Part shown: in pieces, positions 1-5,781 of the stretch
How the letters are laid out: every line of letters begins with the position of its first letter
How positions within the stretch are numbered: position 1 is the stretch's first letter
Assembly: GCF_030230605.1 (NCBI RefSeq)
Contig: NZ_JASPDO010000039.1
Location: forward strand, 1-13,627
From: Brevibacterium sp. UMB1308A
GTDB lineage: Bacteria > Actinomycetota > Actinomycetes > Actinomycetales > Brevibacteriaceae
Direction of reading: 5' to 3'
DNA: 13,627 nucleotides
Program-made: the position numbers and the translations under genes
Notes under the pieces: generated by a model
The model's database searches: none
Seen by the model: only the letters and a program-made list of their open reading frames with translations
What the model was told of the DNA's origin: nothing

Positions 1-19
1 CGCTTTGCGCCGTTTCGTG
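1..19 (-). repeat. 19-base repeat, left copy (downstream of xthA)
   Basis: Read on the minus strand this is CACGAAACGGCGCAAAGCG, starting 15 bases after the xthA stop codon. An identical copy lies on the plus strand at 13596-13614, just after fba. Both copies are therefore sense-oriented 3'-flanking sequence of the preceding gene and together form an inverted repeat around the window. Contained CGC-AAA-GCG could fold into a small stem. The window edge cuts off what follows, so the full element may be longer. Confidence 0.8.
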
Positions 20-33
20 TCTGGGCGGGGTGC

Positions 34-819
34 CTACAGCTGGTAGTCCACCCACACTGGGGCGTGGTCAGAAGCCCCCTTGCCCTTACGCTCTTCACGG
101 TCGATGAACGCGTCTGTGGCGCGCTCAGCAAGGCTAGGCGACGCCAACTGGAAATCAATACGCATCCCCTGCTTCTTAGGGAAACGTAACTGCTGATAAT
201 CCCAAAACGTGTACACGCCAGGACCCGGCGTGAACTGGCGGGTCACCTCGGTCAGACCAGCCGAAATCAAACCGTTAAACGCATCACGCTCCGGCTGAGA
301 CACGTGCGTGGCACCCTCAAACGCAGCCATGTCCCACACGTCCTCATCCAACGGCGCCACGTTGAAATCCCCACACATCACAAACGGCACGTCCTGCTCC
401 AAGCGTGCCAACGCCTCATTGCGCAACTGTGCCAACCACTCCAACTTGTACGCATAATGCGGGTGGTCCAACTCGCGGCCATTCGGCACATACAACGAAT
501 ACGTGCGCACACCACCGGTCACAGCCGAAATCGCACGCGCCTCCACCTGATCGTCGTCCCCAAAACCAGGAACGCCCTCAAAGCCGACCTCAACATCGTC
601 CAGCCCCACCCGGCTGGCCACCGCAACCCCATTCCACTGATTGAGCCCATGGAACGCCACCTCATACCCACGATCCTCAAACACATGCGCCGGGAACTGC
701 GCATCCTTACACTTCAGCTCCTGAATCGCCAACACATCCACGTCTGACCGATCCAAAAAAGCGCCAATACGCTCGGCCCGAGCCCTAACAGAATTCACAT
801 TCCACGTAACAATTCGCAC
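34..819 (-). CDS. xthA: Exodeoxyribonuclease III / AP endonuclease
   Basis: An enzyme of base-excision repair: it cuts DNA at abasic sites and removes 3'-blocking groups, using a divalent metal, in the cytoplasm. The EEP-fold motifs of the ExoIII family are present in order (numbered from the GTG at 819): WNVNS with N7, QELK with metal-binding E34, SLYVPNG with Y110, GDFNVAP with D151 and N153, RIDFQLAS with D222, and SDHAPVWVD with the catalytic D251-H252 pair. The length, 261 residues, is normal. The frame is open up to 846, but GTG at 819 is preferred because VRIVTWNVNS matches the usual family N-terminus and a G-rich stretch (GGTGGGTGGG) lies just before it. The gene diverges from the SDR gene with a 53-base gap between starts. 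The assignment is secure; the exact start is slightly less so. Confidence 0.95.
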   Translation of the reverse strand: MRIVTWNVNSVRARAERIGAFLDRSDVDVLAIQELKCKDAQFPAHVFEDRGYEVAFHGLNQWNGVAVASRVGLDDVEVGFEGVPGFGDDDQVEARAISAVTGGVRTYSLYVPNGRELDHPHYAYKLEWLAQLRNEALARLEQDVPFVMCGDFNVAPLDEDVWDMAAFEGATHVSQPERDAFNGLISAGLTEVTRQFTPGPGVYTFWDYQQLRFPKKQGMRIDFQLASPSLAERATDAFIDREERKGKGASDHAPVWVDYQL

Positions 820-872
820 CCACCCACCATATCGTTGAAGAACCACCCCTTCACGACCTCGGAGAACTCACC

Positions 873-1631
873 ATGGACACCCAGCCCCGCACAAACCCGC
901 AGCCCCGCGCCCTCATCACCGGCGCTACCAGCGGCATTGGCCGCGCGTTCGTTCACCAGCTTGCCGCCGAAGGCTACGACGTCATCGCCGTCGCCCGCAC
1001 ACACGAGGACCTCGCGCAACTCAACGCCACACCGCTTCCCGCTGACCTCTCCACCCAACACGGCATTGCCGCCGTCACACACGCGCTCGAAACCCAACCC
1101 ATCGACGTCCTCATCAACTGTGCAGGATTCGGCGTGCGCACCTCCACACTGAACACCCCCGTGGACCAGCTCACTGCCCAATCGATGGTTATGAACGAAT
1201 CCGTGCGCACGCTGAGCTGGTACGCCGTAAAGAAAATGGTCGCCCGAGGCCGTGGCGGCATTGTCAACGTCACCTCCCTGGCCGCGGTGACGACCCAGGG
1301 AACTTACGCGGCCGAAAAAGCAGCGGCCACCATATTCACGGAATCACTCGCCCACGACCTGCGCGGCACGCCCGTCACATGCACCGCCGTGCTCCCCGGA
1401 TTCGTCGCGACCGACTTTCACCGCCGCATGGGCGTAGGCCGTGAATTCCCTGACTGTGTATGGATGGAACCAGACCGCGTCGCACAGATCGCACTCCGCG
1501 ACGCCCGCGCCGGCAAAGTCATCAGTGTGCCCGGGCTTGGATACCAGCTTTTATATGCGTTATCGCAGGTCACACCACGCCCACTCATGCGTGCGCTCAG
1601 CGGCGGATTTCAGTGGAAGCGCGCCCGGTAA
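873..1631 (+). CDS. Short-chain dehydrogenase/reductase (SDR), substrate unknown
   Basis: A classical SDR of 252 residues. The Rossmann dinucleotide-binding motif TGATSGIG is at residues 16-23, the NxAG motif appears as NCAG at 82-85, the catalytic Ser is probably S135 in NVTSLAA, and the catalytic YxxxK is Y145-AAE-K149. The PGF...T segment (residues 175-180) is the usual strand after the active site. VARTHEDL after the second strand carries an Arg at residue 42, which often goes with NADP(H) preference (inference). No signal peptide or membrane segment is evident. The start ATG has a GGAG ribosome site at 861-864, 8 bases upstream. Substrate cannot be deduced, and the neighbours (xthA, pyrE) give no metabolic clue. 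The final segment, roughly residues 224-252, is basic and hydrophobic (LLYALSQ, QWKRAR). Confidence 0.9.
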   Translation: MDTQPRTNPQPRALITGATSGIGRAFVHQLAAEGYDVIAVARTHEDLAQLNATPLPADLSTQHGIAAVTHALETQPIDVLINCAGFGVRTSTLNTPVDQLTAQSMVMNESVRTLSWYAVKKMVARGRGGIVNVTSLAAVTTQGTYAAEKAAATIFTESLAHDLRGTPVTCTAVLPGFVATDFHRRMGVGREFPDCVWMEPDRVAQIALRDARAGKVISVPGLGYQLLYALSQVTPRPLMRALSGGFQWKRAR

Positions 1632-1694
1632 ATCAAGGGGTCGGAGGGCCCAAGAGAACTAGGGCCAAGATCACTAAAAATGACTCGCAAAAAT

Positions 1695-1723
1695 TTGTTG
1701 AGATCTGAATTATCTAATAGAAT
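1695..1723 (+). promoter_or_regulatory. Sigma-70/SigA-type promoter for the structured RNA upstream of pyrE
   Basis: TTGTTG at 1695-1700 (-35) and TAGAAT at 1718-1723 (-10, five of six matches to TATAAT) are separated by exactly 17 bases. The stretch 1671-1730 is markedly AT-rich compared with everything around it. Predicted transcription start is about A1730, immediately before the first hairpin. The agreement between start point and hairpin 1 supports a real promoter. Confidence 0.7.
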
Positions 1724-1729
1724 CTAGGT

Positions 1730-1844
1730 ACGTAGTTCCGGTGGGGATCGGATCTACGCATCGGACGTATGGGGATGCGTCCGGGTACTCGAGGGGAGTA
1801 TGACAAAACCCCGGGCTAGATGGTTAACGTCGCCCGGGGTTTTG
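1730..1844 (+). ncRNA. Structured RNA with three G-loop hairpins and terminator: sRNA or pyrE leader attenuator
   Basis: Between the 1695-1723 promoter and the 1804-1844 terminator the sequence folds into three successive hairpins. Hairpin 1: CGTAG 1731-1735 with CTACG 1754-1758, a T-T mismatch, then TCCG 1737-1740 with CGGA 1749-1752, loop GTGGGGAT. Hairpin 2: CGGACG 1762-1767 with CGTCCG 1778-1783, loop TATGGGGATG. Hairpin 3: TACTC 1786-1790 with GAGTA 1796-1800, loop GAGGG. Loops 1 and 2 share TGGGGAT, and GGGGA also occurs at hairpin 3. Bases 1779-1785 (GTCCGGG) can alternatively pair with 1810-1816 (CCCGGGC; seven pairs, one G-U), which would break both hairpin 2 and the terminator, as an antiterminator would. 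Either a stand-alone RNA of about 115 bases or a leader controlling pyrE (start 1915) fits. I do not recognise a known Rfam family. Confidence 0.65.
1804..1844 (+). terminator. Strong intrinsic terminator upstream of pyrE
   Basis: A perfect 13-base-pair stem: CAAAACCCCGGGC at 1804-1816 pairs with GCCCGGGGTTTTG at 1832-1844, with a 15-base loop. The right arm ends in TTTT. It sits 70 bases before the pyrE start, in the same orientation, so it either ends a small RNA or conditionally blocks transcription into pyrE. By symmetry it could also act on the minus strand. Confidence 0.85.
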
Positions 1845-1901
1845 CAGTTCACGAGCCACGCCCCCAAACACTCCCACAAGCATCAGCAACACCCATGTCA
1901 G

Positions 1902-1907
1902 TAGACT
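1902..1907 (+). promoter_or_regulatory. -10 box for a possible leaderless pyrE transcript
   Basis: TAGACT (TANNNT type) ends 7 bases before the pyrE ATG at 1915, placing the expected transcription start at or next to the initiation codon. The only Shine-Dalgarno-like bases (AGGA, 1909-1912) are just 2 bases from the ATG, too close to work normally. No convincing -35 was found. Confidence 0.4.
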
Positions 1908-1914
1908 TAGGACT

Positions 1915-2496
1915 ATGACGTCACGAACACCTGAACAGATCGCTCAGACCAAGTCACAACTCCTTGCCCTCATCGACGAACTCGCCGTCGTACGCGGAAG
2001 AGTCACACTGTCATCCGGCAAAGAAGCTGACTACTACCTGGACCTCCGCCGCATCACCTTGGACCACCGTTCGGCTCCACTGGTCGGCGACGTCATGTTG
2101 GACCTTTTCGAAGAACACGGGCTCCTCAACGACCTCGACGCTGCCGGCGGTCTCACCATGGGCGCCGACCCAGTTGGCACAGCCATCATGCACGCCTCCG
2201 TCCAACGCAATACCCCCGTTGACGCATTCGTAGTCCGTAAACAAGCCAAAGAACACGGCATGGGCCGCCGGGTCGAAGGCCCAGACGTCAAAGGCAAACG
2301 CGTCATCGCAGTCGAAGACACCTCCACCACCGGCGGATCAGTCCTCACCGCAGTCGAAGCACTGCGTGAAGCCGGCGCAAACGTCGTCGCCGTCGCTGTG
2401 GTTATGGACCGTGAAACCGGCGCAAAAGAACGCGTCGAAGCAGAAGGACTCCCATACCTCATCGCGCTGTCAACCGCAGACCTGGGCCTCGAGTAA
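1915..2496 (+). CDS. pyrE: Orotate phosphoribosyltransferase
   Basis: Fifth step of de novo UMP synthesis: orotate plus PRPP gives OMP plus pyrophosphate, in the cytoplasm. The type I phosphoribosyltransferase PRPP-binding motif is clear at residues 130-142 (VIAVEDTSTTGGS), preceded by the orotate-side segment SSGKEADYYLDLR (33-45) and the mobile-loop region VRKQAKEHGMGRRVEG (107-122) with its Lys, His and Arg residues. The 193-residue length fits bacterial PyrE. The ATG start is chosen because it gives only a short N-terminal extension before ELAVVRGRVTLSSGK; it has no properly spaced ribosome site. Upstream lies the structured RNA and terminator at 1730-1844, which could control it by attenuation, and a possible leaderless promoter at 1902-1907. 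In other actinobacteria pyrE also lies near a TrmH-family methyltransferase gene, as here. Confidence 0.95.
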   Translation: MTSRTPEQIAQTKSQLLALIDELAVVRGRVTLSSGKEADYYLDLRRITLDHRSAPLVGDVMLDLFEEHGLLNDLDAAGGLTMGADPVGTAIMHASVQRNTPVDAFVVRKQAKEHGMGRRVEGPDVKGKRVIAVEDTSTTGGSVLTAVEALREAGANVVAVAVVMDRETGAKERVEAEGLPYLIALSTADLGLE

Positions 2497-2587
2497 CGCC
2501 CAACGTCACGGGCCTCAACCAGCGCCCGGCCCCCACTCCACCTGCCTCCCTGAGAGATGACACATAACGCAATCACGCTCAGGGCGC

Positions 2588-2593
2588 TACAGT
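2588..2593 (+). promoter_or_regulatory. Possible -10 box for the NatAB-like operon
   Basis: TACAGT (TANNNT) in the gap between pyrE and the ABC ATPase. Transcription from it would start near 2600 and give a leader of about 95 bases that contains the hairpin at 2623-2662. No good -35 is seen, so this is tentative. Confidence 0.3.
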
Positions 2594-2622
2594 GGTTTCT
2601 CGGACGAAATGTGCACTGTGTC

Positions 2623-2662
2623 GCTAGAGACTCCCAGAGGCACTCTCCCAGAGTCTCCTAGC
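2623..2662 (+). promoter_or_regulatory. Long hairpin with internal direct repeat in the ABC operon leader
   Basis: GCTAGAGACTC (2623-2633) pairs with GAGTCT-C-CTAGC (2651-2662), giving 11 pairs with one bulged C. Inside it AGAG (2636-2639) pairs with CTCT (2643-2646) around a GCA loop. The same segment holds a 9-base direct repeat, CTCCCAGAG, at 2631-2639 and 2645-2653. It lies about 20 bases before the AAAGGA ribosome site of the ATPase gene and lacks a T-run, so it is not an ordinary terminator. It could be an mRNA-stabilising or protein-binding leader structure, or a DNA operator. Confidence 0.5.
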
Positions 2663-2695
2663 TACGCCTAGATACACAACGCAAAGGACTACCCA

Positions 2696-3580
2696 GTGCT
2701 GGAACTTTCAGACATAACAGTGAAAACGGAGCGCAAGACGTGGCTCCGTGACATCAGCCTCAGCATCGAACCAGGAGTGATTACTGGTGTCATTGGCGCC
2801 CGCGGTTCAGGGAAAACTGAGCTCGTCCGGGCAATCATGGGCCTGATCGAAACCGACTCTGGAACCATCACCCTCGAAGACAACGAACTGGGCTACGGCG
2901 ACCGCCAGAACTTTGGCTACCTGCCTGCCGAACGTGGTGGCTACCCACACATGAAAGTCATGGAGCAGATCGTGTACTTTGCACGCCTGCACGGAATGAC
3001 CTTGGGAGCCGCAGAACGCAACGCCGTCACACTGCTGGCTCGTCTTGACCTGTCCGACCGCGCTTACGCACCCCTCCACAACCTCTCCGGTTCAGAAGTC
3101 GCATGCGTGGAAATCGCCTCGGTCATTGCTGCCGACCCGGACGTCGTCGTCCTCGACGAACCCTTCACCGGCCTTGACATGAAATCAGCCGACCTGGTCA
3201 TCTCTCTCCTTCGCGACCACGCAGAATCCGGCGTGCCCGTACTCTTCACCTCGGACGACTGGGACGAAACCCAACGCTACGCTGACCAGGTTGTAGTCCT
3301 GAGCCACGGGGAAATCGTGGAACATGACAGTGTTGAGCAGCTCCGCAAGAAGGGCAAGCCCGTCTACCGCGCTGAGTTTGTCAACGAAAAGGGTGCCAAA
3401 GACGCCGAGGTGGCCCTCGCCGGGATCGTCAGCGGCGACTTTACGCGCAAAGGCTCCATCGTCGAATTCCAGACGAGCGACATCAACCGTGCACTCAACG
3501 CCGTAAACGGACTGAGCGGACTGCGTAACTTCACCACGCAGCCAGCCAACCTCGAAGAACTTTTCAAGGAGCGTGTATGA
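2696..3580 (+). CDS. ABC transporter ATP-binding protein, NatA/YhaQ-like, with degenerate motifs
   Basis: The cytoplasmic ATPase that would power the permease encoded next. Walker A is GARGSGKT (34-41), the segment FGYLPAERGGYPHMKV (73-88) is typical of the NatA/YhaQ branch, Walker B is VVVLDEP (150-156) with the catalytic E155 kept, and the D-loop is GLD. Two consensus sites are altered: the signature is LSGSE (130-134) instead of LSGGQ, and the switch histidine seems replaced, since TSDDWDE (185-191) has Asp where SSHxMDE is usual. A C-terminal domain of about 80 residues follows (NatA/DUF4162-like). The start is GTG with AAAGGA at 2683-2688. Its TGA overlaps the ATG of the permease (ATGA), so the two are translationally coupled. 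The NatA relatives export Na+ or act in antimicrobial resistance; the substrate here is unknown. Confidence 0.88.
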   Translation: MLELSDITVKTERKTWLRDISLSIEPGVITGVIGARGSGKTELVRAIMGLIETDSGTITLEDNELGYGDRQNFGYLPAERGGYPHMKVMEQIVYFARLHGMTLGAAERNAVTLLARLDLSDRAYAPLHNLSGSEVACVEIASVIAADPDVVVLDEPFTGLDMKSADLVISLLRDHAESGVPVLFTSDDWDETQRYADQVVVLSHGEIVEHDSVEQLRKKGKPVYRAEFVNEKGAKDAEVALAGIVSGDFTRKGSIVEFQTSDINRALNAVNGLSGLRNFTTQPANLEELFKERV

Positions 3581-5118
3581 GCCAGGACAAAAACAAACCC
3601 GGCACTAACAGCGCCAATACTAACAGCGCCGGCAGCACTCCGCTGGACCCGCACAACATGGCGCTTGGTCTTCCCACCGACGACGGTTCCATGACAGAGG
3701 CAACGTTTGTCACCTCGGACGACCTCCCAGAGGAACTCCGCGACACCCGCCCCACTGACGACGGCCCCAAAACCGGGCTGGTCTCAGAGTTCCGCGACCT
3801 GACCTTTGGGCAGAGCGCGTTTCTCGTGTCCAACCGCGAAACTTCAGCGGTGTCTCGTAGCCCTATCTTCTACTTGACTACGCTCATCATTGGCCTGGTG
3901 GTCATTGCGGGGCTGATCTTTGGTGTGCAACGCGCTAACCAGCAGTCGGGCGAAGTTGGTGGCGGCACAATCGCCACCGTGGGCATGGCCCAGCAGGCCC
4001 CGCAGATTGAACAGCAAACCGGTCTGAAGGTTCACGACACCAACTCACCAGAAGAAGCCGAAAAAGCCGTGCGGGACGGCAAGGCCGACGCGGCGTTCAT
4101 CGTGGACCCCACCGGTATGGGTGCTCCAACAATCATCGCCTTGGACAAGAAACCAACCAAGGTTCTGGCCGCACTCGGTTCCGAGCCAGAGGTCACGTAC
4201 CTGGAACAGCCAGCAGTGTCGTACGAGGTCGCACAACCCGTTGCGATTGGTCTCGCCGGACTGCTGATCGCCGGTGCTCTCACCCTGGCCTTCGCCATGT
4301 ACGGCAACCTGCGCGTGGAAAAGCGACACCGGATCGGCGAGGTTCTGGCCGCCACCATTCCACCTAAGTCTTCGGCCGTGGGACGTATTCAAGGACTCAC
4401 CACGCTCAGTGTTGTGTACGTGTTGGTCGCGGTAGCGCTCCTGTTCATGGGCTTGTCCGTTACCTCGTACACCTCGCAGGCAATCGCCATGCTCCCGGCA
4501 GTTGGCTGGTTCGCCGCACTGTACCTGGTGACCGTGGGCGCAACCCTGGCGCTCTTCCTGTGGGCTTCGAACATTGTGGGTCGCCGCGCCCGCCAGATCG
4601 CCATTGGTGTGATGTGCGCCGTGGTGATCGTTGGCGCGTTCCTCCCGCTGGTCTTCGCCACGAACCCCGCTGTTATGAAGGTCCTGGTCTACGTGCCGTT
4701 CACCGCACCGGTTGCCAACGCTTTGCACTTCCTGGGCGCTAACGCCGAATGGTGGAACGGCCTGCTTGCAGTCGGCATCAGCCTGGTGTTCGCCCTGATC
4801 GCAGTGGCTATTGGCGCGGCCTCCTACCAGGCCAACTTGCTGCGCGGAACCGGCCGCGAAACCCTGTCCGCCAGCCAGAAGAAGCGCCTTAAGGAACGCT
4901 CGCAGGACTCGTCCGCTGACAAAGACAGCAAGGGCGGCGAAGATAGCAAGGACAGCAAGGGCGAAAAGAAGGAAAAGAAGTCCGCCGAGGTGGATTCCGA
5001 GTCCGACACGGACAAAAAGAAGGTCGGCGCTAAGTCCAGTGCGAAAGCCGACGGTGAAACCGGTACGAAGTCCAGCGCGAAAGCTGGCAAGAAGCCTGCA
5101 ACAGGCGACGACAAATGA
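3577..5118 (+). CDS. ABC-2 type permease (NatB-like) with charged C-terminal tail
   Basis: Membrane subunit partnering the upstream ATPase. 513 residues: a hydrophilic N-terminus of about 95 residues, a first membrane helix at about 98-118, a roughly 100-residue extracytoplasmic domain (120-220), then a cluster of hydrophobic segments at about 222-242, 276-296, 302-330, 340-361 and 395-416. This layout, a large external loop between helix 1 and the rest, is that of ABC-2/NatB exporters. From about residue 428 to the end it is low-complexity and dominated by Lys, Ser, Asp, Glu and Ala, with KSSAKA twice (486-491 and 498-503). Such a tail is not part of the family core and is probably cytoplasmic (inference). 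An AAGGAG ribosome site lies 5 bases before the ATG, and its TGA overlaps the trmH start by ATGA. Substrate unknown. Confidence 0.85.
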   Translation: MSQDKNKPGTNSANTNSAGSTPLDPHNMALGLPTDDGSMTEATFVTSDDLPEELRDTRPTDDGPKTGLVSEFRDLTFGQSAFLVSNRETSAVSRSPIFYLTTLIIGLVVIAGLIFGVQRANQQSGEVGGGTIATVGMAQQAPQIEQQTGLKVHDTNSPEEAEKAVRDGKADAAFIVDPTGMGAPTIIALDKKPTKVLAALGSEPEVTYLEQPAVSYEVAQPVAIGLAGLLIAGALTLAFAMYGNLRVEKRHRIGEVLAATIPPKSSAVGRIQGLTTLSVVYVLVAVALLFMGLSVTSYTSQAIAMLPAVGWFAALYLVTVGATLALFLWASNIVGRRARQIAIGVMCAVVIVGAFLPLVFATNPAVMKVLVYVPFTAPVANALHFLGANAEWWNGLLAVGISLVFALIAVAIGAASYQANLLRGTGRETLSASQKKRLKERSQDSSADKDSKGGEDSKDSKGEKKEKKSAEVDSESDTDKKKVGAKSSAKADGETGTKSSAKAGKKPATGDDK

Positions 5119-5735
5119 CGGAACATCAGATCGGGGTGGGGCCCTGGGAGGGGCCCCTTCCTGATCATCCCCGCTACGACCCGGAACTGCTGGAACAAGG
5201 TGACCGGCGGAACGTGGTCGACAAGTATCGGTACTGGACGCTTGAAGCGATCGTCGCCGACCTCGACCGCACGCGCCACGGGTTCCACGTCGCCGTGGAA
5301 AACTGGCAACATGACCTAAACATCGGCTCCGTAGTGCGTACTGCCAACGCTTTTAACGCCTCTGCAGTACACATTGTGGGGAAGAAACGGTGGAATCGCC
5401 GCGGTGCCATGGTCACTGACCGCTATCAGCACATTTACCACCACGAAACTGCTGAGGCTCTTGCCCTGTGGTGCCAGGAACGCGAACTCCCACTCATTGG
5501 CATTGACAACTTCCCCGACTCGGTAGCGCTGGAAACTTATGACCTGCCACGCGAATGCGTATTCCTCTTTGGCCAAGAAGGGCCAGGGCTCACCGACGAA
5601 GCGCACCACGCGTGTGAAGCAGTCCTGTCGATCGAACAGTACGGTTCGACTCGGTCCATGAACGCAGCCGCAGCAGCAGCGATCGCAATGCATGCGTGGA
5701 TTCGGCGCTGGGAATTCGGGCAAGCTGTAACCTAG
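5115..5735 (+). CDS. TrmH/SpoU-family RNA 2'-O-methyltransferase
   Basis: An S-adenosylmethionine-dependent RNA ribose methyltransferase of the SPOUT (alpha/beta knot) class, acting on tRNA or rRNA in the cytoplasm. The three family motifs are present: motif 1 DLNIGSVVRTANAF (67-80) with N69 and the catalytic-type R75, motif 2 LFGQEGPGL (151-159), and motif 3 with SIEQYGSTRSMNAA (172-185). Length 206 residues, with a 60-residue N-terminal extension containing GPWEGP that precedes the catalytic domain. It begins inside the permease stop codon (ATGA) with only a weak ribosome site, so translation probably depends on the upstream gene. An all-GC hairpin sits in its first codons (5138-5157). The target nucleotide cannot be told from sequence. 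The family member near pyrE is a regular actinobacterial feature. Confidence 0.9.
   Translation: MTEHQIGVGPWEGPLPDHPRYDPELLEQGDRRNVVDKYRYWTLEAIVADLDRTRHGFHVAVENWQHDLNIGSVVRTANAFNASAVHIVGKKRWNRRGAMVTDRYQHIYHHETAEALALWCQERELPLIGIDNFPDSVALETYDLPRECVFLFGQEGPGLTDEAHHACEAVLSIEQYGSTRSMNAAAAAAIAMHAWIRRWEFGQAVT
5138..5157 (+). promoter_or_regulatory. All-GC hairpin in the first codons of the methyltransferase gene
   Basis: GGGGCCC (5138-5144) pairs perfectly with GGGCCCC (5151-5157) around the loop TGGGAG, starting 23 bases after the ATG. It encodes part of GPWEGPLP. There is no T-run, so it is not an obvious terminator. It may slow initiation on this gene unless ribosomes arrive from the permease gene, fitting the ATGA coupling. 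Confidence 0.45.
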
Positions 5736-5781
5736 ATGACGAATAGAATTGCCACGCGTTAACTTTGGAAAGCAGGCAACC

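Noticed and set aside
304..747. 147-codon open frame on the plus strand opposite xthA
   Set aside because: It is fully antisense to a secure gene, its predicted protein is His/Arg-rich without recognisable domains, and it reflects the codon bias of xthA.
1647..1666. Terminator after the SDR gene (GGCCC / GGGCC)
   Set aside because: Only five pairs with a 10-base loop and no T-run; too weak to call.
1731..1758. PyrR-binding loop
   Set aside because: The loop only partly resembles CNGNGA and the flanking bases do not match the Bacillus consensus well enough to claim it.
1730..1844. 6C RNA family member
   Set aside because: 6C RNA shows C-rich loops. Here the loops are G-rich on the strand carrying the promoter and terminator. 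On the opposite strand loops would have only four C and there is no promoter evidence.
2509..2528. Terminator after pyrE (CGGGC / GCCCG)
   Set aside because: Five pairs with a 10-base loop followed by C-rich sequence without a T-run.
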